From positions 979,005 to 1,043,004 of the forward strand of contig NZ_HG322951.1 in assembly GCF_000455325.1 (NCBI RefSeq): a stretch of DNA of 64,000 nucleotides. The letters run 5' to 3'. The notes beneath the pieces were generated by a model, which was given only the letters and a program-made list of their open reading frames with translations, made no database searches and was not told where the DNA came from. The translations under genes and the position numbers were made by a program. Source of the stretch: Mycolicibacterium septicum DSM 44393 (GTDB lineage: Bacteria; Actinomycetota; Actinomycetes; Mycobacteriales; Mycobacteriaceae). Shown here piece after piece: positions 24,871 through 33,454 of the stretch. How positions within the stretch are numbered: the stretch's first letter is position 1; each line of letters opens with the position of its first letter.

Positions 24871-25805
24871 ACGCGGTCACCTTCCTCCTCGGCTACGCGA
24901 TGGCTTTGAGCTGGCTGGCGCCGGTGCTGTTCACCGGTCCGATCTCAAGCCGCATCCATCCCCGGCTCTCGGTAGCGGGCTGGCTGGTGGTCGTCGCAAC
25001 CGCGTCATTCGCATGGGTGGCGGCGTTGGTGATCCTGATCGCGGGTGCCGCCCACAGCCTGATCACTCGCAGCGCACCGACGTTCTGCGTCGAAACTCTG
25101 GGGATCGCGAGCGCGGTGACGTTACCGCCCACCGTGGCGACGGTGTTGGTCGTCGCCCTGCTCGCAGTCACTGCCGCGGTGGCGACCAACACCACGCGCC
25201 GTGTGATCGTCACGTTGTGCAGAACGCGGCGCGCCAATCGCCGGCACGTCGAAGCGGTCCGGATCATCGGCAGGCGCACCGACCATGACGGCGTCGTCGC
25301 CATCACGGCTGACCAGCCGACGGCATACTGCGTATCCGGCGGCCGGCACCGCGCCATCGTCGTCACGACCGCCGCGCTGGAGTTACTGGACCCGCCGGCT
25401 CTGGCCGCGGTTCTGGCCCACGAGCGGGCCCACCTGCGTGGGCGTCATCACCACATCATCGCGACGCTGGGAACGCTCGCGGCCGCGCTGCCGCGGCTGC
25501 CGCTGATGCGAGCGGCGGCGCAGGCGGTACCGGCATTACTGGAGATGTGCGCCGACGATGCGGCCACCCGCAGGCACGGCCGTGAGCCACTGTTGGCCGG
25601 TCTCGTCACGTTGAGCACCCGGCTCCGGCTCCCCGAAGGTGTGCTGGCCGCGACCGGTACCGCGGTGACCGACCGGGTCACCCGCTTGATGCAACCCCGC
25701 CGCACGATCTGGTGGCACCCACGGTCGCTGGCGACGTTGCTCATCGTCATCGGGACTGCCGCCGCACCCGCCTTCGCGCTCACGTTGTGCACCCTCCAGT
25801 CCTGA
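24867..25805 (+). CDS. M56-family (BlaR1-like) membrane metalloprotease without sensor domain
   Basis: A 312-residue protein with hydrophobic segments at both ends of the sequence and a zinc-protease motif HERAH (LAHERAHLRGRHH) at about residue 184. A conserved acidic region MCADDAATR follows and supplies the third zinc ligand. There is no C-terminal penicillin-binding sensor domain, as in other mycobacterial BlaR1-like proteins. It probably cleaves or controls the coupled BlaI repressor; what signal it reads is unknown. Confidence 0.87.
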   Translation: MNAVTFLLGYAMALSWLAPVLFTGPISSRIHPRLSVAGWLVVVATASFAWVAALVILIAGAAHSLITRSAPTFCVETLGIASAVTLPPTVATVLVVALLAVTAAVATNTTRRVIVTLCRTRRANRRHVEAVRIIGRRTDHDGVVAITADQPTAYCVSGGRHRAIVVTTAALELLDPPALAAVLAHERAHLRGRHHHIIATLGTLAAALPRLPLMRAAAQAVPALLEMCADDAATRRHGREPLLAGLVTLSTRLRLPEGVLAATGTAVTDRVTRLMQPRRTIWWHPRSLATLLIVIGTAAAPAFALTLCTLQS

Positions 25806-25816
25806 CCGAACAGTGG

Positions 25817-26236
25817 TCAGATATCGCCGCTGCTGCGCGGGCCGGTGCGCGGTCCGTAGCGTTCGGCGTAGGCCTGGTGGATGTGCGCATTCTTCTTGCG
25901 CGACAGCTCGTCGATGAGGGCGGGGTTCAAACCGTGTTTGACGAGCATGTGACGCCGCCACACCTTGTTCAGGGCGTGGGAGAAATACACGAACGGGATG
26001 AAGATGGGCACCGTCATACTGGCGTGCAGGTAGAGCGACATGGGGATGAACCAGATCGGCGCCAGGATGAGGATGGCCGGGATGGCGACGCGCACCATCA
26101 TCCGGATGGTGGCTCCGGGGCCTGCCAGGTCATTGGCCACCCAGTCGCGCATCGAGTCGGGTAGCCGCTTGCCGTAGCAATACCCGATGTACTGCAGCGG
26201 GCCCGGTTTCGTGCGTGGGGCTTGGCCGGTGGGCAT
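25817..26236 (-). CDS. DUF5313 membrane protein
   Basis: From ATG 26236 the protein has 139 residues; the longer open frame upstream is rejected because it crosses the divergent ArsR promoter. The N-terminal part (PGPLQYIGYCYGKRLPDSMR, then DWVANDLAGPGAT) and two membrane segments (VAIPAILILAPIWFIPMSLY, MTVPIFIPFVYFS) match the mycobacterial DUF5313 family. A polar C-terminal tail follows. The function is unknown. It ends 11 bases from the convergent M56 gene. Confidence 0.8.
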   Translation of the reverse strand: MPTGQAPRTKPGPLQYIGYCYGKRLPDSMRDWVANDLAGPGATIRMMVRVAIPAILILAPIWFIPMSLYLHASMTVPIFIPFVYFSHALNKVWRRHMLVKHGLNPALIDELSRKKNAHIHQAYAERYGPRTGPRSSGDI

Positions 26237-26259
26237 TGCTGAAGGGTAACGGTCGCTAT

Positions 26260-26287
26260 GATGGATTGCGAATTTCATCAATCCATC
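26260..26287. promoter_or_regulatory. ArsR-type operator
   Basis: GATGGATTG at 26260-26268 and CAATCCATC at 26279-26287 are perfect complements in the gap between the DUF5313 gene and the divergent ArsR regulator, ending 17 bases before its start. This is the usual place and form of an ArsR/SmtB self-regulatory site. Confidence 0.75.
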
Positions 26288-26303
26288 AATCATTGGGGCA
26301 GCG

Positions 26304-26681
26304 GTGACCGACAGCGTCCTGGAAGGTCCCGAGCGGCCGTTGTACGAGATCAAGGCCAACCTGTTCAAGGCGCTCGCGCATCCGGCGCGTATCCGGGTGC
26401 TGGAGATCCTGTCCGTCAACGAGGAGCCGACCCCGGTCAGTGCGATCCTGGCTGCCACCGATATCGAACCGACCCTGCTGTCCCAGCATCTCGCGGTCCT
26501 CAAGCGACATCACGTGGTCAGCGGGCATCGGGTCGGCAACGCGGTGTACTACACGCTCGCGCACCCGAAGATCGCCGAGCTATTGCTCATCGCCCGGACA
26601 TTCCTCGCCGACACCCTCGCTGCCCAGCATGATCAGCTCGAGGCCGTCGGCTCGCTGCCGCCGATCGGAACCTCTCGATAG
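26304..26681 (+). CDS. ArsR/SmtB-family transcriptional regulator
   Basis: A 125-residue winged-helix protein from GTG 26304. The helix region reads LFKALAHPARIRVLEILSVN, then SAILAATDIEPTLLSQHLAV, LKRHHVVSGHRVGNAVYYTL. The typical metal motif ELCVCDL is absent in the alpha-3 helix and no cysteines are present, so it may sense something other than a thiophilic metal. It shares a promoter gap with DUF5313 and has a perfect inverted repeat upstream. Confidence 0.9.
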   Translation: MTDSVLEGPERPLYEIKANLFKALAHPARIRVLEILSVNEEPTPVSAILAATDIEPTLLSQHLAVLKRHHVVSGHRVGNAVYYTLAHPKIAELLLIARTFLADTLAAQHDQLEAVGSLPPIGTSR

Positions 26682-27383
26682 TCAGCGCGGCAGGCGATCG
26701 AGCCAATCGGAGTTTCCGTCGACCGACTCGCCGTCGATGACCACCATCGGCACTCCGGAGTCAGGGATTGCCCGCAGCAGCGGCAGGTTGTTGGCGGCGA
26801 TCACATGTCCGTCGAAGGGGATCGGAAGTCCCAGCTTGATCATGTCCTGCGCTGACGGCGGCGCGCCGGCACGATCGGCCAGACCGGCGAGCTGATCGTT
26901 GCTCAGGTCTGTCGGGCCTTTCTCCTTCGGCTGCTGATCGGCGGAGAAGATCTGCTCGATGAACTGCCAGGTGACGTCGCTCGATTTGGAGTGATCGGCG
27001 ACGATGAAGGCTGCGTAGATCGCGCGGCTGTCGTAAGTGCCACTGGCTGAGTACTTTTCGAGAAAATTGACGAGCCGCAGATTGATGTGGAGCTTGCCTG
27101 CCTCGATGCGACGGCCGACCTCGGCGCCCTGGTCGCGGATCATCTTTCCGCTGTAGGGGCAGAGCGGATCCAGGTAGAGGTCGATCTGGCCGGGTGCGGC
27201 AGGGTCGCCGATCGAGAGGGTGTCCCCGGCCGGCGATGCGTCCGCTGCGTACGCGCGTGCGGCACCCGGACCCCACATCAGAACCGCGGCCAGCAGACCC
27301 AGTGCCATCGCGATGACCATCGATGTAGCCGTCGGCCGGGTAACGGTGTCGGTTCTCCTGTGGTTCGCCTTCATGGTCGCCAT
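26682..27383 (-). CDS. Secreted DsbA-like protein with CPYS active site
   Basis: A 233-residue protein from ATG 27383 (GAAGG five bases upstream). A signal or anchor segment lies at residues 21-43. The thioredoxin-fold active site is CPYS at residues 75-78 (DPLCPYSGKMI), so the second cysteine of CxxC is replaced by serine. A monothiol DsbA of this kind cannot form the internal disulfide and may act as an isomerase or thiol-binding protein. It diverges from the molybdopterin oxidoreductase across a Fur-like box. Confidence 0.87.
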   Translation of the reverse strand: MATMKANHRRTDTVTRPTATSMVIAMALGLLAAVLMWGPGAARAYAADASPAGDTLSIGDPAAPGQIDLYLDPLCPYSGKMIRDQGAEVGRRIEAGKLHINLRLVNFLEKYSASGTYDSRAIYAAFIVADHSKSSDVTWQFIEQIFSADQQPKEKGPTDLSNDQLAGLADRAGAPPSAQDMIKLGLPIPFDGHVIAANNLPLLRAIPDSGVPMVVIDGESVDGNSDWLDRLPR

Positions 27384-27421
27384 CTTGCCTTCCCAGGCGA
27401 ACCGGGCGTTGACAGCCGCTA

Positions 27422-27442
27422 TTTTGATAGTCATTATCAAAA
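27422..27442. promoter_or_regulatory. Fur/Zur-like box
   Basis: TTTTGATA and TATCAAAA are separated by GTCAT, giving a 21-base AT-rich palindrome with the core TGATAGTCATTATCA. The core resembles Fur-family boxes, including mycobacterial Zur (FurB) sites. It lies between the divergent dsbA-like and molybdopterin oxidoreductase genes and could link them to metal status. Confidence 0.6.
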
Positions 27443-27481
27443 CCCTATTGATATGACCTCGGTCTCATCCGAAGGGGTGAA

Positions 27482-29779
27482 ATGGCGGCAGACGCTGAGC
27501 ATTTCGTGACCTGTCCTCTGTGTGAGGCGATGTGCGGCCTGCGGGTTCAGGTCGCCGACGGGCAGGTGCGAAGGGTGCGCCCCAATCGGGACGACGTGTG
27601 GTCAGCGGGCCACATCTGCCCCAAGGGTGCCTCGATCGGGCATCTGCACGACGACCCCGATCGCCTGCGTCGCCCCCTCGTCCGCCGCCCGGATGGGAGT
27701 CATGTCGAGGTTTCCTGGGACGACGCGTACGCCGAGGCCGAGCGTGTGCTGCGCCCGGTCCTCGACACCGATGGTGTCCGTGCCCTGACGGTGTACGTGG
27801 GCAATCCTGTGGCGCACAACAGCGATCTCGCGACCTACATCGGGTCACTGCTGGGTTTTGCCCAGGCTGCCGGGATGCAGGGCTATTACTCGCCGGGCAC
27901 CGTCGATCAATGGCCGCTGAATGTCGTGTCCTGTCTGCTGTTCGGCGCGATGTGGAATGGACCGATCCCCGACCTGTATCGGACCGATTACCTGATGATG
28001 TTGGGCGCCAACCCCGCAGCCTCGCAGGGATCGATGCTCTCGGCCCCCGACATCATGGGATTGCTGGCGGACATCGCCAAGCGTGGGACCGTGGTGGTGG
28101 TCGACCCTCGCCGCACTCTCACGGCTGAGCGTGCCAGCCAGTGGGTGCCGATTCAGCCCGGCACGGATGCGCTGCTGCTGTTCGCGATCCTGCGAACACT
28201 CGCAGAGAACGGCTGGGTGCGGCATCCGGCACACCTGCGAGACCGGGTTCTGGGCCTCGACGAGGTTGTGGCGCTGGCCCAGCCCTTCACGCCGGAGCGG
28301 GTGTCGGCGGCCACCGGTGTTGCCGCCGAGGGCATTCGACGTTTGGCCCACGAGCTGGCACACGCACAGAATCCGGTGGTCTACAGCCGGATCGGGGCGT
28401 GCGCACAGGAATTCGGGACGCTGACCACCTGGCTGGTGTTCGTGATCAATACCGCGCTGGGCGCTTTGGATCGCGCCGGTGGTGCGGTCTTCGCCAAGCC
28501 TGCGGTGTGGGTGCCGATGTTCGGTAAGCCGCCGGAGCACGACGGGCCCGGTTACAGCTTCGGGCGCTTTCACAGCCGGGTGCGCGGAGCGCCCGAAGTG
28601 CTGGGCTGTTTCCCGGTGGGATGTCTGGCCGAGGAGATCGACACTCCCGGCGACGGGCGGATCCGGGCCATGATCACGGTGGCCGGAAACCCGGCCGTAT
28701 CGGTACCCGGCGCGGCACGACTCTCAAAAGCATTGGGCCGCCTCGACGCATTGATCTCGATCGACAACTGGCTCAACGAGACCAGCCGCCACGCCCACGT
28801 GGTCTTCCCCGGGCTCTCCCCACTGGAGCATCCACACATCGATGACCTCTACTGGAGCTACGCCGTCGCCTCCGGCGTCAAATACTCTGCCGCGGTCTTC
28901 GATCCACATCCCGACGCCAATCGGCCCCACGAATGGGAGCTTCTGTTGCGCCTCGGCGGCGCACTGTTCGGAACACCCGTGCCCGAGGTTGACGTCGCAG
29001 CACTCGATGAGCTCTACACCGCGGGCACCATCGCGACCTTTTCCGGGCTGCCCGACAACCCGTTGACCGGGCTGGACGCTCACGAGGTGATGGCGGCACT
29101 CGACGGGCGAGGGCCGGACCGACTGGCGGACCTGAGCATTCGGGTCGGGCCGTGGGGCGACCGTTTCGGCGCCAACCCGGGCGGACTCACCCTCGAAGAG
29201 GTCAAGCGCCACCCCAACGGACTTCGGCTGGAGGAGTTGGCCGGTGGGCGACTCGACGAGACGGTCATCACCCCATCCGGCAAAGTTGAACTGCTGCACG
29301 CACATATCACCGACGACGTCCCCCGACTCATGGCCCGCATGGATCGTCCGACACCTGAGTTGGTCATGACCAGCCGGCGCCATCTGCGCTCGAACAATTC
29401 GTGGCTGCACAACGTCCCGACCTTGATGAAGGGGCGCGACCGATGCACCCTGCTCATTCATCCTGTCGATGCCGAACGGGCCGGCGTCACGCACGGTGCG
29501 GCCGCTGAAGTGCGTACCACCGAAGGGGTCGTCACCGTCCCGGTCGAAGTGTCCGACGAAGTCATGCCCGGGGTTGTGAGCCTCCCGCACGGTTGGGGCC
29601 ACGGCCTTGACGGCACCCGGCTGGACATCGCCAACGCCCATCCGGGGGTCAACAACAATCTGCTCAACCCGACCGACGTGATCGATGTACCCAGCAATAC
29701 GCATGCCACCAACGGCATTCCGTGCCAAGTACGCCCAGCGGGTGGTCCGATCCAGGCGCGAGTGACCACGTCAATGTGA
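27482..29779 (+). CDS. Molybdopterin-dependent oxidoreductase (FdhA/NasA-like, single subunit)
   Basis: A 765-residue protein. The N-terminal [4Fe-4S] motif has CPLCEAMCGL at residues 11-20 and ICPKG near 43. The molybdopterin domain follows (LMMLGANPAASQGSML, VDPRRTLTAERASQWVPIQP), and a C-terminal molydopterin-dinucleotide-binding domain has SLPHGWGHGLDGTRLDIANA and NNNLLNPTDVID. The length and single Fe-S centre fit cytoplasmic formate dehydrogenase-H or nitrate-reductase-like enzymes. No signal peptide or electron-transfer subunit is nearby. The substrate is unknown. Confidence 0.9.
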   Translation: MAADAEHFVTCPLCEAMCGLRVQVADGQVRRVRPNRDDVWSAGHICPKGASIGHLHDDPDRLRRPLVRRPDGSHVEVSWDDAYAEAERVLRPVLDTDGVRALTVYVGNPVAHNSDLATYIGSLLGFAQAAGMQGYYSPGTVDQWPLNVVSCLLFGAMWNGPIPDLYRTDYLMMLGANPAASQGSMLSAPDIMGLLADIAKRGTVVVVDPRRTLTAERASQWVPIQPGTDALLLFAILRTLAENGWVRHPAHLRDRVLGLDEVVALAQPFTPERVSAATGVAAEGIRRLAHELAHAQNPVVYSRIGACAQEFGTLTTWLVFVINTALGALDRAGGAVFAKPAVWVPMFGKPPEHDGPGYSFGRFHSRVRGAPEVLGCFPVGCLAEEIDTPGDGRIRAMITVAGNPAVSVPGAARLSKALGRLDALISIDNWLNETSRHAHVVFPGLSPLEHPHIDDLYWSYAVASGVKYSAAVFDPHPDANRPHEWELLLRLGGALFGTPVPEVDVAALDELYTAGTIATFSGLPDNPLTGLDAHEVMAALDGRGPDRLADLSIRVGPWGDRFGANPGGLTLEEVKRHPNGLRLEELAGGRLDETVITPSGKVELLHAHITDDVPRLMARMDRPTPELVMTSRRHLRSNNSWLHNVPTLMKGRDRCTLLIHPVDAERAGVTHGAAAEVRTTEGVVTVPVEVSDEVMPGVVSLPHGWGHGLDGTRLDIANAHPGVNNNLLNPTDVIDVPSNTHATNGIPCQVRPAGGPIQARVTTSM

Positions 29780-30370
29780 CGGCGCGAGCCCGTGTTCGAT
29801 GAGATGCATGACCTCGCTCGCGACTTCGTCCTGCGTCTTCTCGGAATCGATGACGTTGTGCAACATCGCGGTCATCATGATCGCGCCGAAGATACTGATC
29901 GCAGTGCTCTCCGGGTCGGCGAGGTTCCGCAGTGAGCCGTCGGCGGCTCCGGCGTGGAGCACTCGGGCGATGGGTTCGTAGAAAGCCTCTTGAACGGCCG
30001 ACGCGAGTTCGGGCAGTCGAATTGCGCGGCCCAGATCACCGACCAGTGCCTGGGCGGTTCCCGGGCGGTGCATGGTGTGCGCGACCTGAACCTCGATCAC
30101 GGCGGCCAGTCGGTCTCTGCCCGGCCCGGGCGCATCGGCGGCCGAAGCGACGTCGCGGGCGAGCGCATCGAGGGAATCCCGGAAGAGGAAGGCCAGGATG
30201 TCGTCCTTGCCCTTGAAGTAGTAGTACAGCGTTGCCTTCGGGACACCCGACGCCTTGGCGATGTCCTCGATCTTCGTCTTCTGCAGCCCACGGGCGGCAA
30301 TGAGGTCCGTCGCCGTGTACAGCTTCTCGGCCACCGCAGGAGGCACCGTTCGCCCGGTCTGTTCAGCCAC
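29771..30370 (-). CDS. TetR-family transcriptional regulator
   Basis: A 199-residue regulator with the helix-turn-helix TKIEDIAKASGVPKATLYYY (residues about 32-51) followed by FKGKDDILAF. The C-terminal domain resembles lipid- or acyl-CoA-sensing TetR proteins but gives no firm ligand. It diverges from the flavoprotein dehydrogenase gene with a 29-base palindrome between them. Its 3' end overlaps the molybdopterin gene by nine bases, convergently. Confidence 0.9.
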   Translation of the reverse strand: MAEQTGRTVPPAVAEKLYTATDLIAARGLQKTKIEDIAKASGVPKATLYYYFKGKDDILAFLFRDSLDALARDVASAADAPGPGRDRLAAVIEVQVAHTMHRPGTAQALVGDLGRAIRLPELASAVQEAFYEPIARVLHAGAADGSLRNLADPESTAISIFGAIMMTAMLHNVIDSEKTQDEVASEVMHLIEHGLAPSH

Positions 30371-30396
30371 GAGGGCAGTCTACGAGCGTCCTTGCG

Positions 30397-30425
30397 CATA
30401 GTTTGTACTTTGAGTACAAACTATG
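30397..30425. promoter_or_regulatory. TetR operator (29-bp perfect palindrome)
   Basis: CATAGTTTGTACT and AGTACAAACTATG flank TTG. It lies 27 bases before the TetR start and 39 before the dehydrogenase start, as expected for a site that controls both divergent genes. Confidence 0.85.
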
Positions 30426-30463
30426 AGTTTAAGAGCGGTGGTCGATCACTTTCAGGGAGAGCC

Positions 30464-32068
30464 ATGCCAGACGTGCGCACAGTCGATGTCCTCGTGGTCG
30501 GATACGGAGCCGCGGGGGTCTGTGCTGCCCTGGAAGCGCGGTCGAGGGGTGCCGACGTGTTGGCGATCGACCGATTCAACGGCGGCGGCGCGACTCAGGT
30601 GTCGGGCGGGATCATCTACGCCGGCGCCGGGACCTGGGTGCAGCGTCAAGCCGGTGTCGATGACAACGCCGATGCGATGTACGCCTACCTGCAGGCCGAG
30701 GTCGGCGACGCCGTCCGTCCCGAGACGCTTCGCCGCTTCGTCGACACCAGTCCGGCGATGATCGACTGGCTCACCGAACACGGTGTGCCGTTCGAAGCGT
30801 CGGTGTGCCCGTACAAGACGTCCTACCCGAACAACAAGTACTACCTGTACTACTCGGGCAGCGAGAACTCCGGTCGTTTCCGCGCCATCACGCCGCCGGC
30901 GCAACGTGGTCACCGGGCGAAAGGGCCGGGAGCATCGGGCAAGAAGATCTATCAGCCCTTGGCCGAATCAGCGGCGGCGCTCGGGGTGCGCACCCAGTTC
31001 CACACCCGCGCTGACGCGCTGCTGACCAACTCGGAGGGCCGGGTGGTCGGCGTGCGGGCCAGCACGCTCGCCGATGCGCCGGCCTGGGTTCGCCACCGCT
31101 ATCGCGCATACGCCGAGCTCGCGATCAAACCGGGCATCTACTACCCGCCACTGCGGGCCGCGATGGAAAAGCTCCTGAAACGTCTGGAGCGCAGGTACGC
31201 CCGCACTGTCGAAATCCATGTGCGCCAAGCGGTCATCCTCAGCGCGGGCGGCTACATCGCCAATCGCGAATGGATCGCCGAGCACGCACCGGAGTACCGC
31301 GACGGACTCCAGCTCGGCACCAGCGCCGACGACGGCAGCGGAATCACTCTCGCCGCCGATGTCGGTGCCGCCGTCGATCGCCTCGACAACGTATCGGCCT
31401 GGCGATTCATCACCCCGCCGAGCGCGTTCCTTGGTGCCCTCGTCGTCGACGTAGCCGGACAACGATTCATCGACGAGACCCGCTACGGCGCGGCCGTCGG
31501 GCACGCCATGATTCAAGACCACGGCGGGCGCGGTTGGATTCTGGCCGACCGGCGTCTGCTCGACGAGGCCCGAGCGCAACTTCCCAAGCAGGCCATCTGG
31601 TTTCAGCGCCTGCAGATGGAAGCGATGTTGCGTACCGACCGGGTCGTGGGAGACACGCTGGAGGAGGTGGCCGCCAAGGCCGGTGTAGATCCAATGGGGC
31701 TGCGTGCCACCGTGGAGGCCCACAACGCCGCGGCCGCGGATGGGCTGCCGGATCCGATGGGGAAGCCGGCCGAGTTCGTGAAGCCTGTCGAGCAGGGGCC
31801 GTTCTCCCTGATCGCGATATCCATCAAGCCCAGCCTGATCAACCCGTGCCCCATGTTCACCCTCGGCGGCCTGATCGTCGACGAACTCACCGGAGCGGTG
31901 ACAACGCCTGAGGGACAGCCGATTCCGGGCCTCTACGCCGCAGGGCGGACTGCGATCGGAATCTGCGCCAACTCCTACGTCAGTGGGTTGTCGATCGCCG
32001 ACTGCGTCTTCTCGGGCCGTCGCGCCGCCGAACACGCGGTCGAACTGGAGCCCGTGCCGTCATCTTAG
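30464..32068 (+). CDS. FAD-dependent dehydrogenase, 3-ketosteroid-Delta1-dehydrogenase/fumarate-reductase type
   Basis: A 534-residue flavoprotein from ATG 30464 with AGGGAGA upstream. The FAD motif is VDVLVVGYGAAGVCAALEAR, followed by GGGATQVSGGIIYAG. The C-terminal region has MFTLGGLIVDELTGAV, then IPGLYAAGRTAIGICANSYV, SGLSIADCVFSGRRA, typical of the flavocytochrome c / KstD superfamily. The probable substrate is a steroid or similar ring ketone, but KstD catalytic residues were not individually confirmed. It is controlled by the divergent TetR gene. Confidence 0.85.
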   Translation: MPDVRTVDVLVVGYGAAGVCAALEARSRGADVLAIDRFNGGGATQVSGGIIYAGAGTWVQRQAGVDDNADAMYAYLQAEVGDAVRPETLRRFVDTSPAMIDWLTEHGVPFEASVCPYKTSYPNNKYYLYYSGSENSGRFRAITPPAQRGHRAKGPGASGKKIYQPLAESAAALGVRTQFHTRADALLTNSEGRVVGVRASTLADAPAWVRHRYRAYAELAIKPGIYYPPLRAAMEKLLKRLERRYARTVEIHVRQAVILSAGGYIANREWIAEHAPEYRDGLQLGTSADDGSGITLAADVGAAVDRLDNVSAWRFITPPSAFLGALVVDVAGQRFIDETRYGAAVGHAMIQDHGGRGWILADRRLLDEARAQLPKQAIWFQRLQMEAMLRTDRVVGDTLEEVAAKAGVDPMGLRATVEAHNAAAADGLPDPMGKPAEFVKPVEQGPFSLIAISIKPSLINPCPMFTLGGLIVDELTGAVTTPEGQPIPGLYAAGRTAIGICANSYVSGLSIADCVFSGRRAAEHAVELEPVPSS

Positions 32069-32154
32069 GCTTCTGACCTGCGCATGTCGCCATTTTCTCT
32101 AGTTTGTTAGAGGAAAAGTGGCATAGCAAGACACTTTCTTGTTACTGTCCGGTA

Positions 32155-33447
32155 ATGCGCAATGCCGGGGGGATTGTCGTCGTCCTCATGCTGATGATCG
32201 GATCGCTCGTTGCATCTACGACGACGGCGTTGGCCGACACTGGTGACGAACCGCAGTACGCGGATTTCTATCTCCCGCCGGACCCGTTGCCGGCCGGTAT
32301 CCCCGGCGATGTGATCCGAACCGAACCGAGCCGGCTGGTGCTCGAACCGTCCGGTCAGCTGGGCGCCATCATGGCGACCGGGACGCGGATCATGTACCGC
32401 AGCACGGACTCTCGCGGGAATCCGACCGCCGTCACCGGCACCTACTTCGAGCCGTACAACGACTGGCCGGGTAAGGGGCCGCGCCCGTTGCTCGTCTATG
32501 CGCCCGGCACCCAGGGGCAGGGCAACCAGTGCGCGCCGTCGCGCCAGTTCAACCAGGGCATCCACTATTCGGGTGGCTGGGACATCATGGTCAACTACGA
32601 GGAGGCCTTCGTCGCGACCTTGGTGGCCCGTGGCTTCGCCATCCTGATGACCGACTACCAGGGTCTCGGCACAGACTCGATGCACACCTACGTGAACCGC
32701 CTGGCTGAGGGGCACGCCGTGCTCGATGCCGCGCGCGCCGCGATGAAATTGCCCGAGACGTCACTGGATCCGCATGGGCCCGTGGCATTCTGGGGATATT
32801 CGCAGGGCGGTGGAGCCACCGCGTCGGCGGCGGAGCTGGCTTCGGCGTACGCGCCCGACCTGAATATCGTCGGCACCTACGCCGGGGCGCCGCCGGCCAA
32901 TCTCAAGGAACTGCTGCCCTACGCCGACGGTAGTGCGCTCGTGGGTGTCGTCGGGTACGCGCTCAACGGCGTCATCGCCGCCTATCCGGAAGCCGCCGAT
33001 GCGATCCGCTCGAAGCTCACGCAACGCGGCAAGGACATGCTCGAGTCGGTGTCGCGCCAATGCGTGGGGCAGACGATCGTCGATTTCGCATTCCGTCATC
33101 TGCAGCCCTACTTCAACGAGGACATCAACAAGCTGGTCAACGAAGAACCGTTCAGCAGCCTGTTCGATCTGCAGAAGCTGGGCCGGTACAAGCCGAACGC
33201 GCCGGTACTGATCAACAGCAACCGCTACGACCCGTTGGTGCCGTGGACAGCCGCGAACCAGCTGGGCAGGGACTGGTGTGCGCAGGGTGCCGACGTCGAA
33301 TTCCGTACCAACGAGGAACCGCCGTTCCTGAACAAATTGGTGATCAACCACGCGCTCCCCATGCTGGTAGACGGAGAGCCCGCCATGCAGTGGATCGCCG
33401 CCCGCTTCAACGGGGAACCCACCACGCCCAACTGCGGGCAGTTCTGA
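32155..33447 (+). CDS. Secreted LIP-family lipase
   Basis: From ATG 32155 the protein has 430 residues with a signal peptide (GGIVVVLMLMIGSLVASTTT, cleavage near ALA-DTG). The lipase domain has VYAPGTQGQGNQCAPS, ILMTDYQGLGTDSMHTYVNR and the nucleophile elbow WGYSQGGGA; a late strand has LINSNRYDPLVPW, with the Asp, and the catalytic His is probably in INHALPML. Family members such as Candida lipase A and mycobacterial secretory lipases cleave acyl esters outside the cell. Seventeen upstream in-frame codons are rejected because they precede the signal peptide. Confidence 0.88.
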   Translation: MRNAGGIVVVLMLMIGSLVASTTTALADTGDEPQYADFYLPPDPLPAGIPGDVIRTEPSRLVLEPSGQLGAIMATGTRIMYRSTDSRGNPTAVTGTYFEPYNDWPGKGPRPLLVYAPGTQGQGNQCAPSRQFNQGIHYSGGWDIMVNYEEAFVATLVARGFAILMTDYQGLGTDSMHTYVNRLAEGHAVLDAARAAMKLPETSLDPHGPVAFWGYSQGGGATASAAELASAYAPDLNIVGTYAGAPPANLKELLPYADGSALVGVVGYALNGVIAAYPEAADAIRSKLTQRGKDMLESVSRQCVGQTIVDFAFRHLQPYFNEDINKLVNEEPFSSLFDLQKLGRYKPNAPVLINSNRYDPLVPWTAANQLGRDWCAQGADVEFRTNEEPPFLNKLVINHALPMLVDGEPAMQWIAARFNGEPTTPNCGQF

Positions 33448-33454
33448 CCAACCG

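Noticed and set aside
29954..30463. Upstream extension of the steroid-dehydrogenase-like frame
   Set aside because: It runs antisense through the TetR gene and its operator; the FAD motif and an RBS place the true start at 30464.
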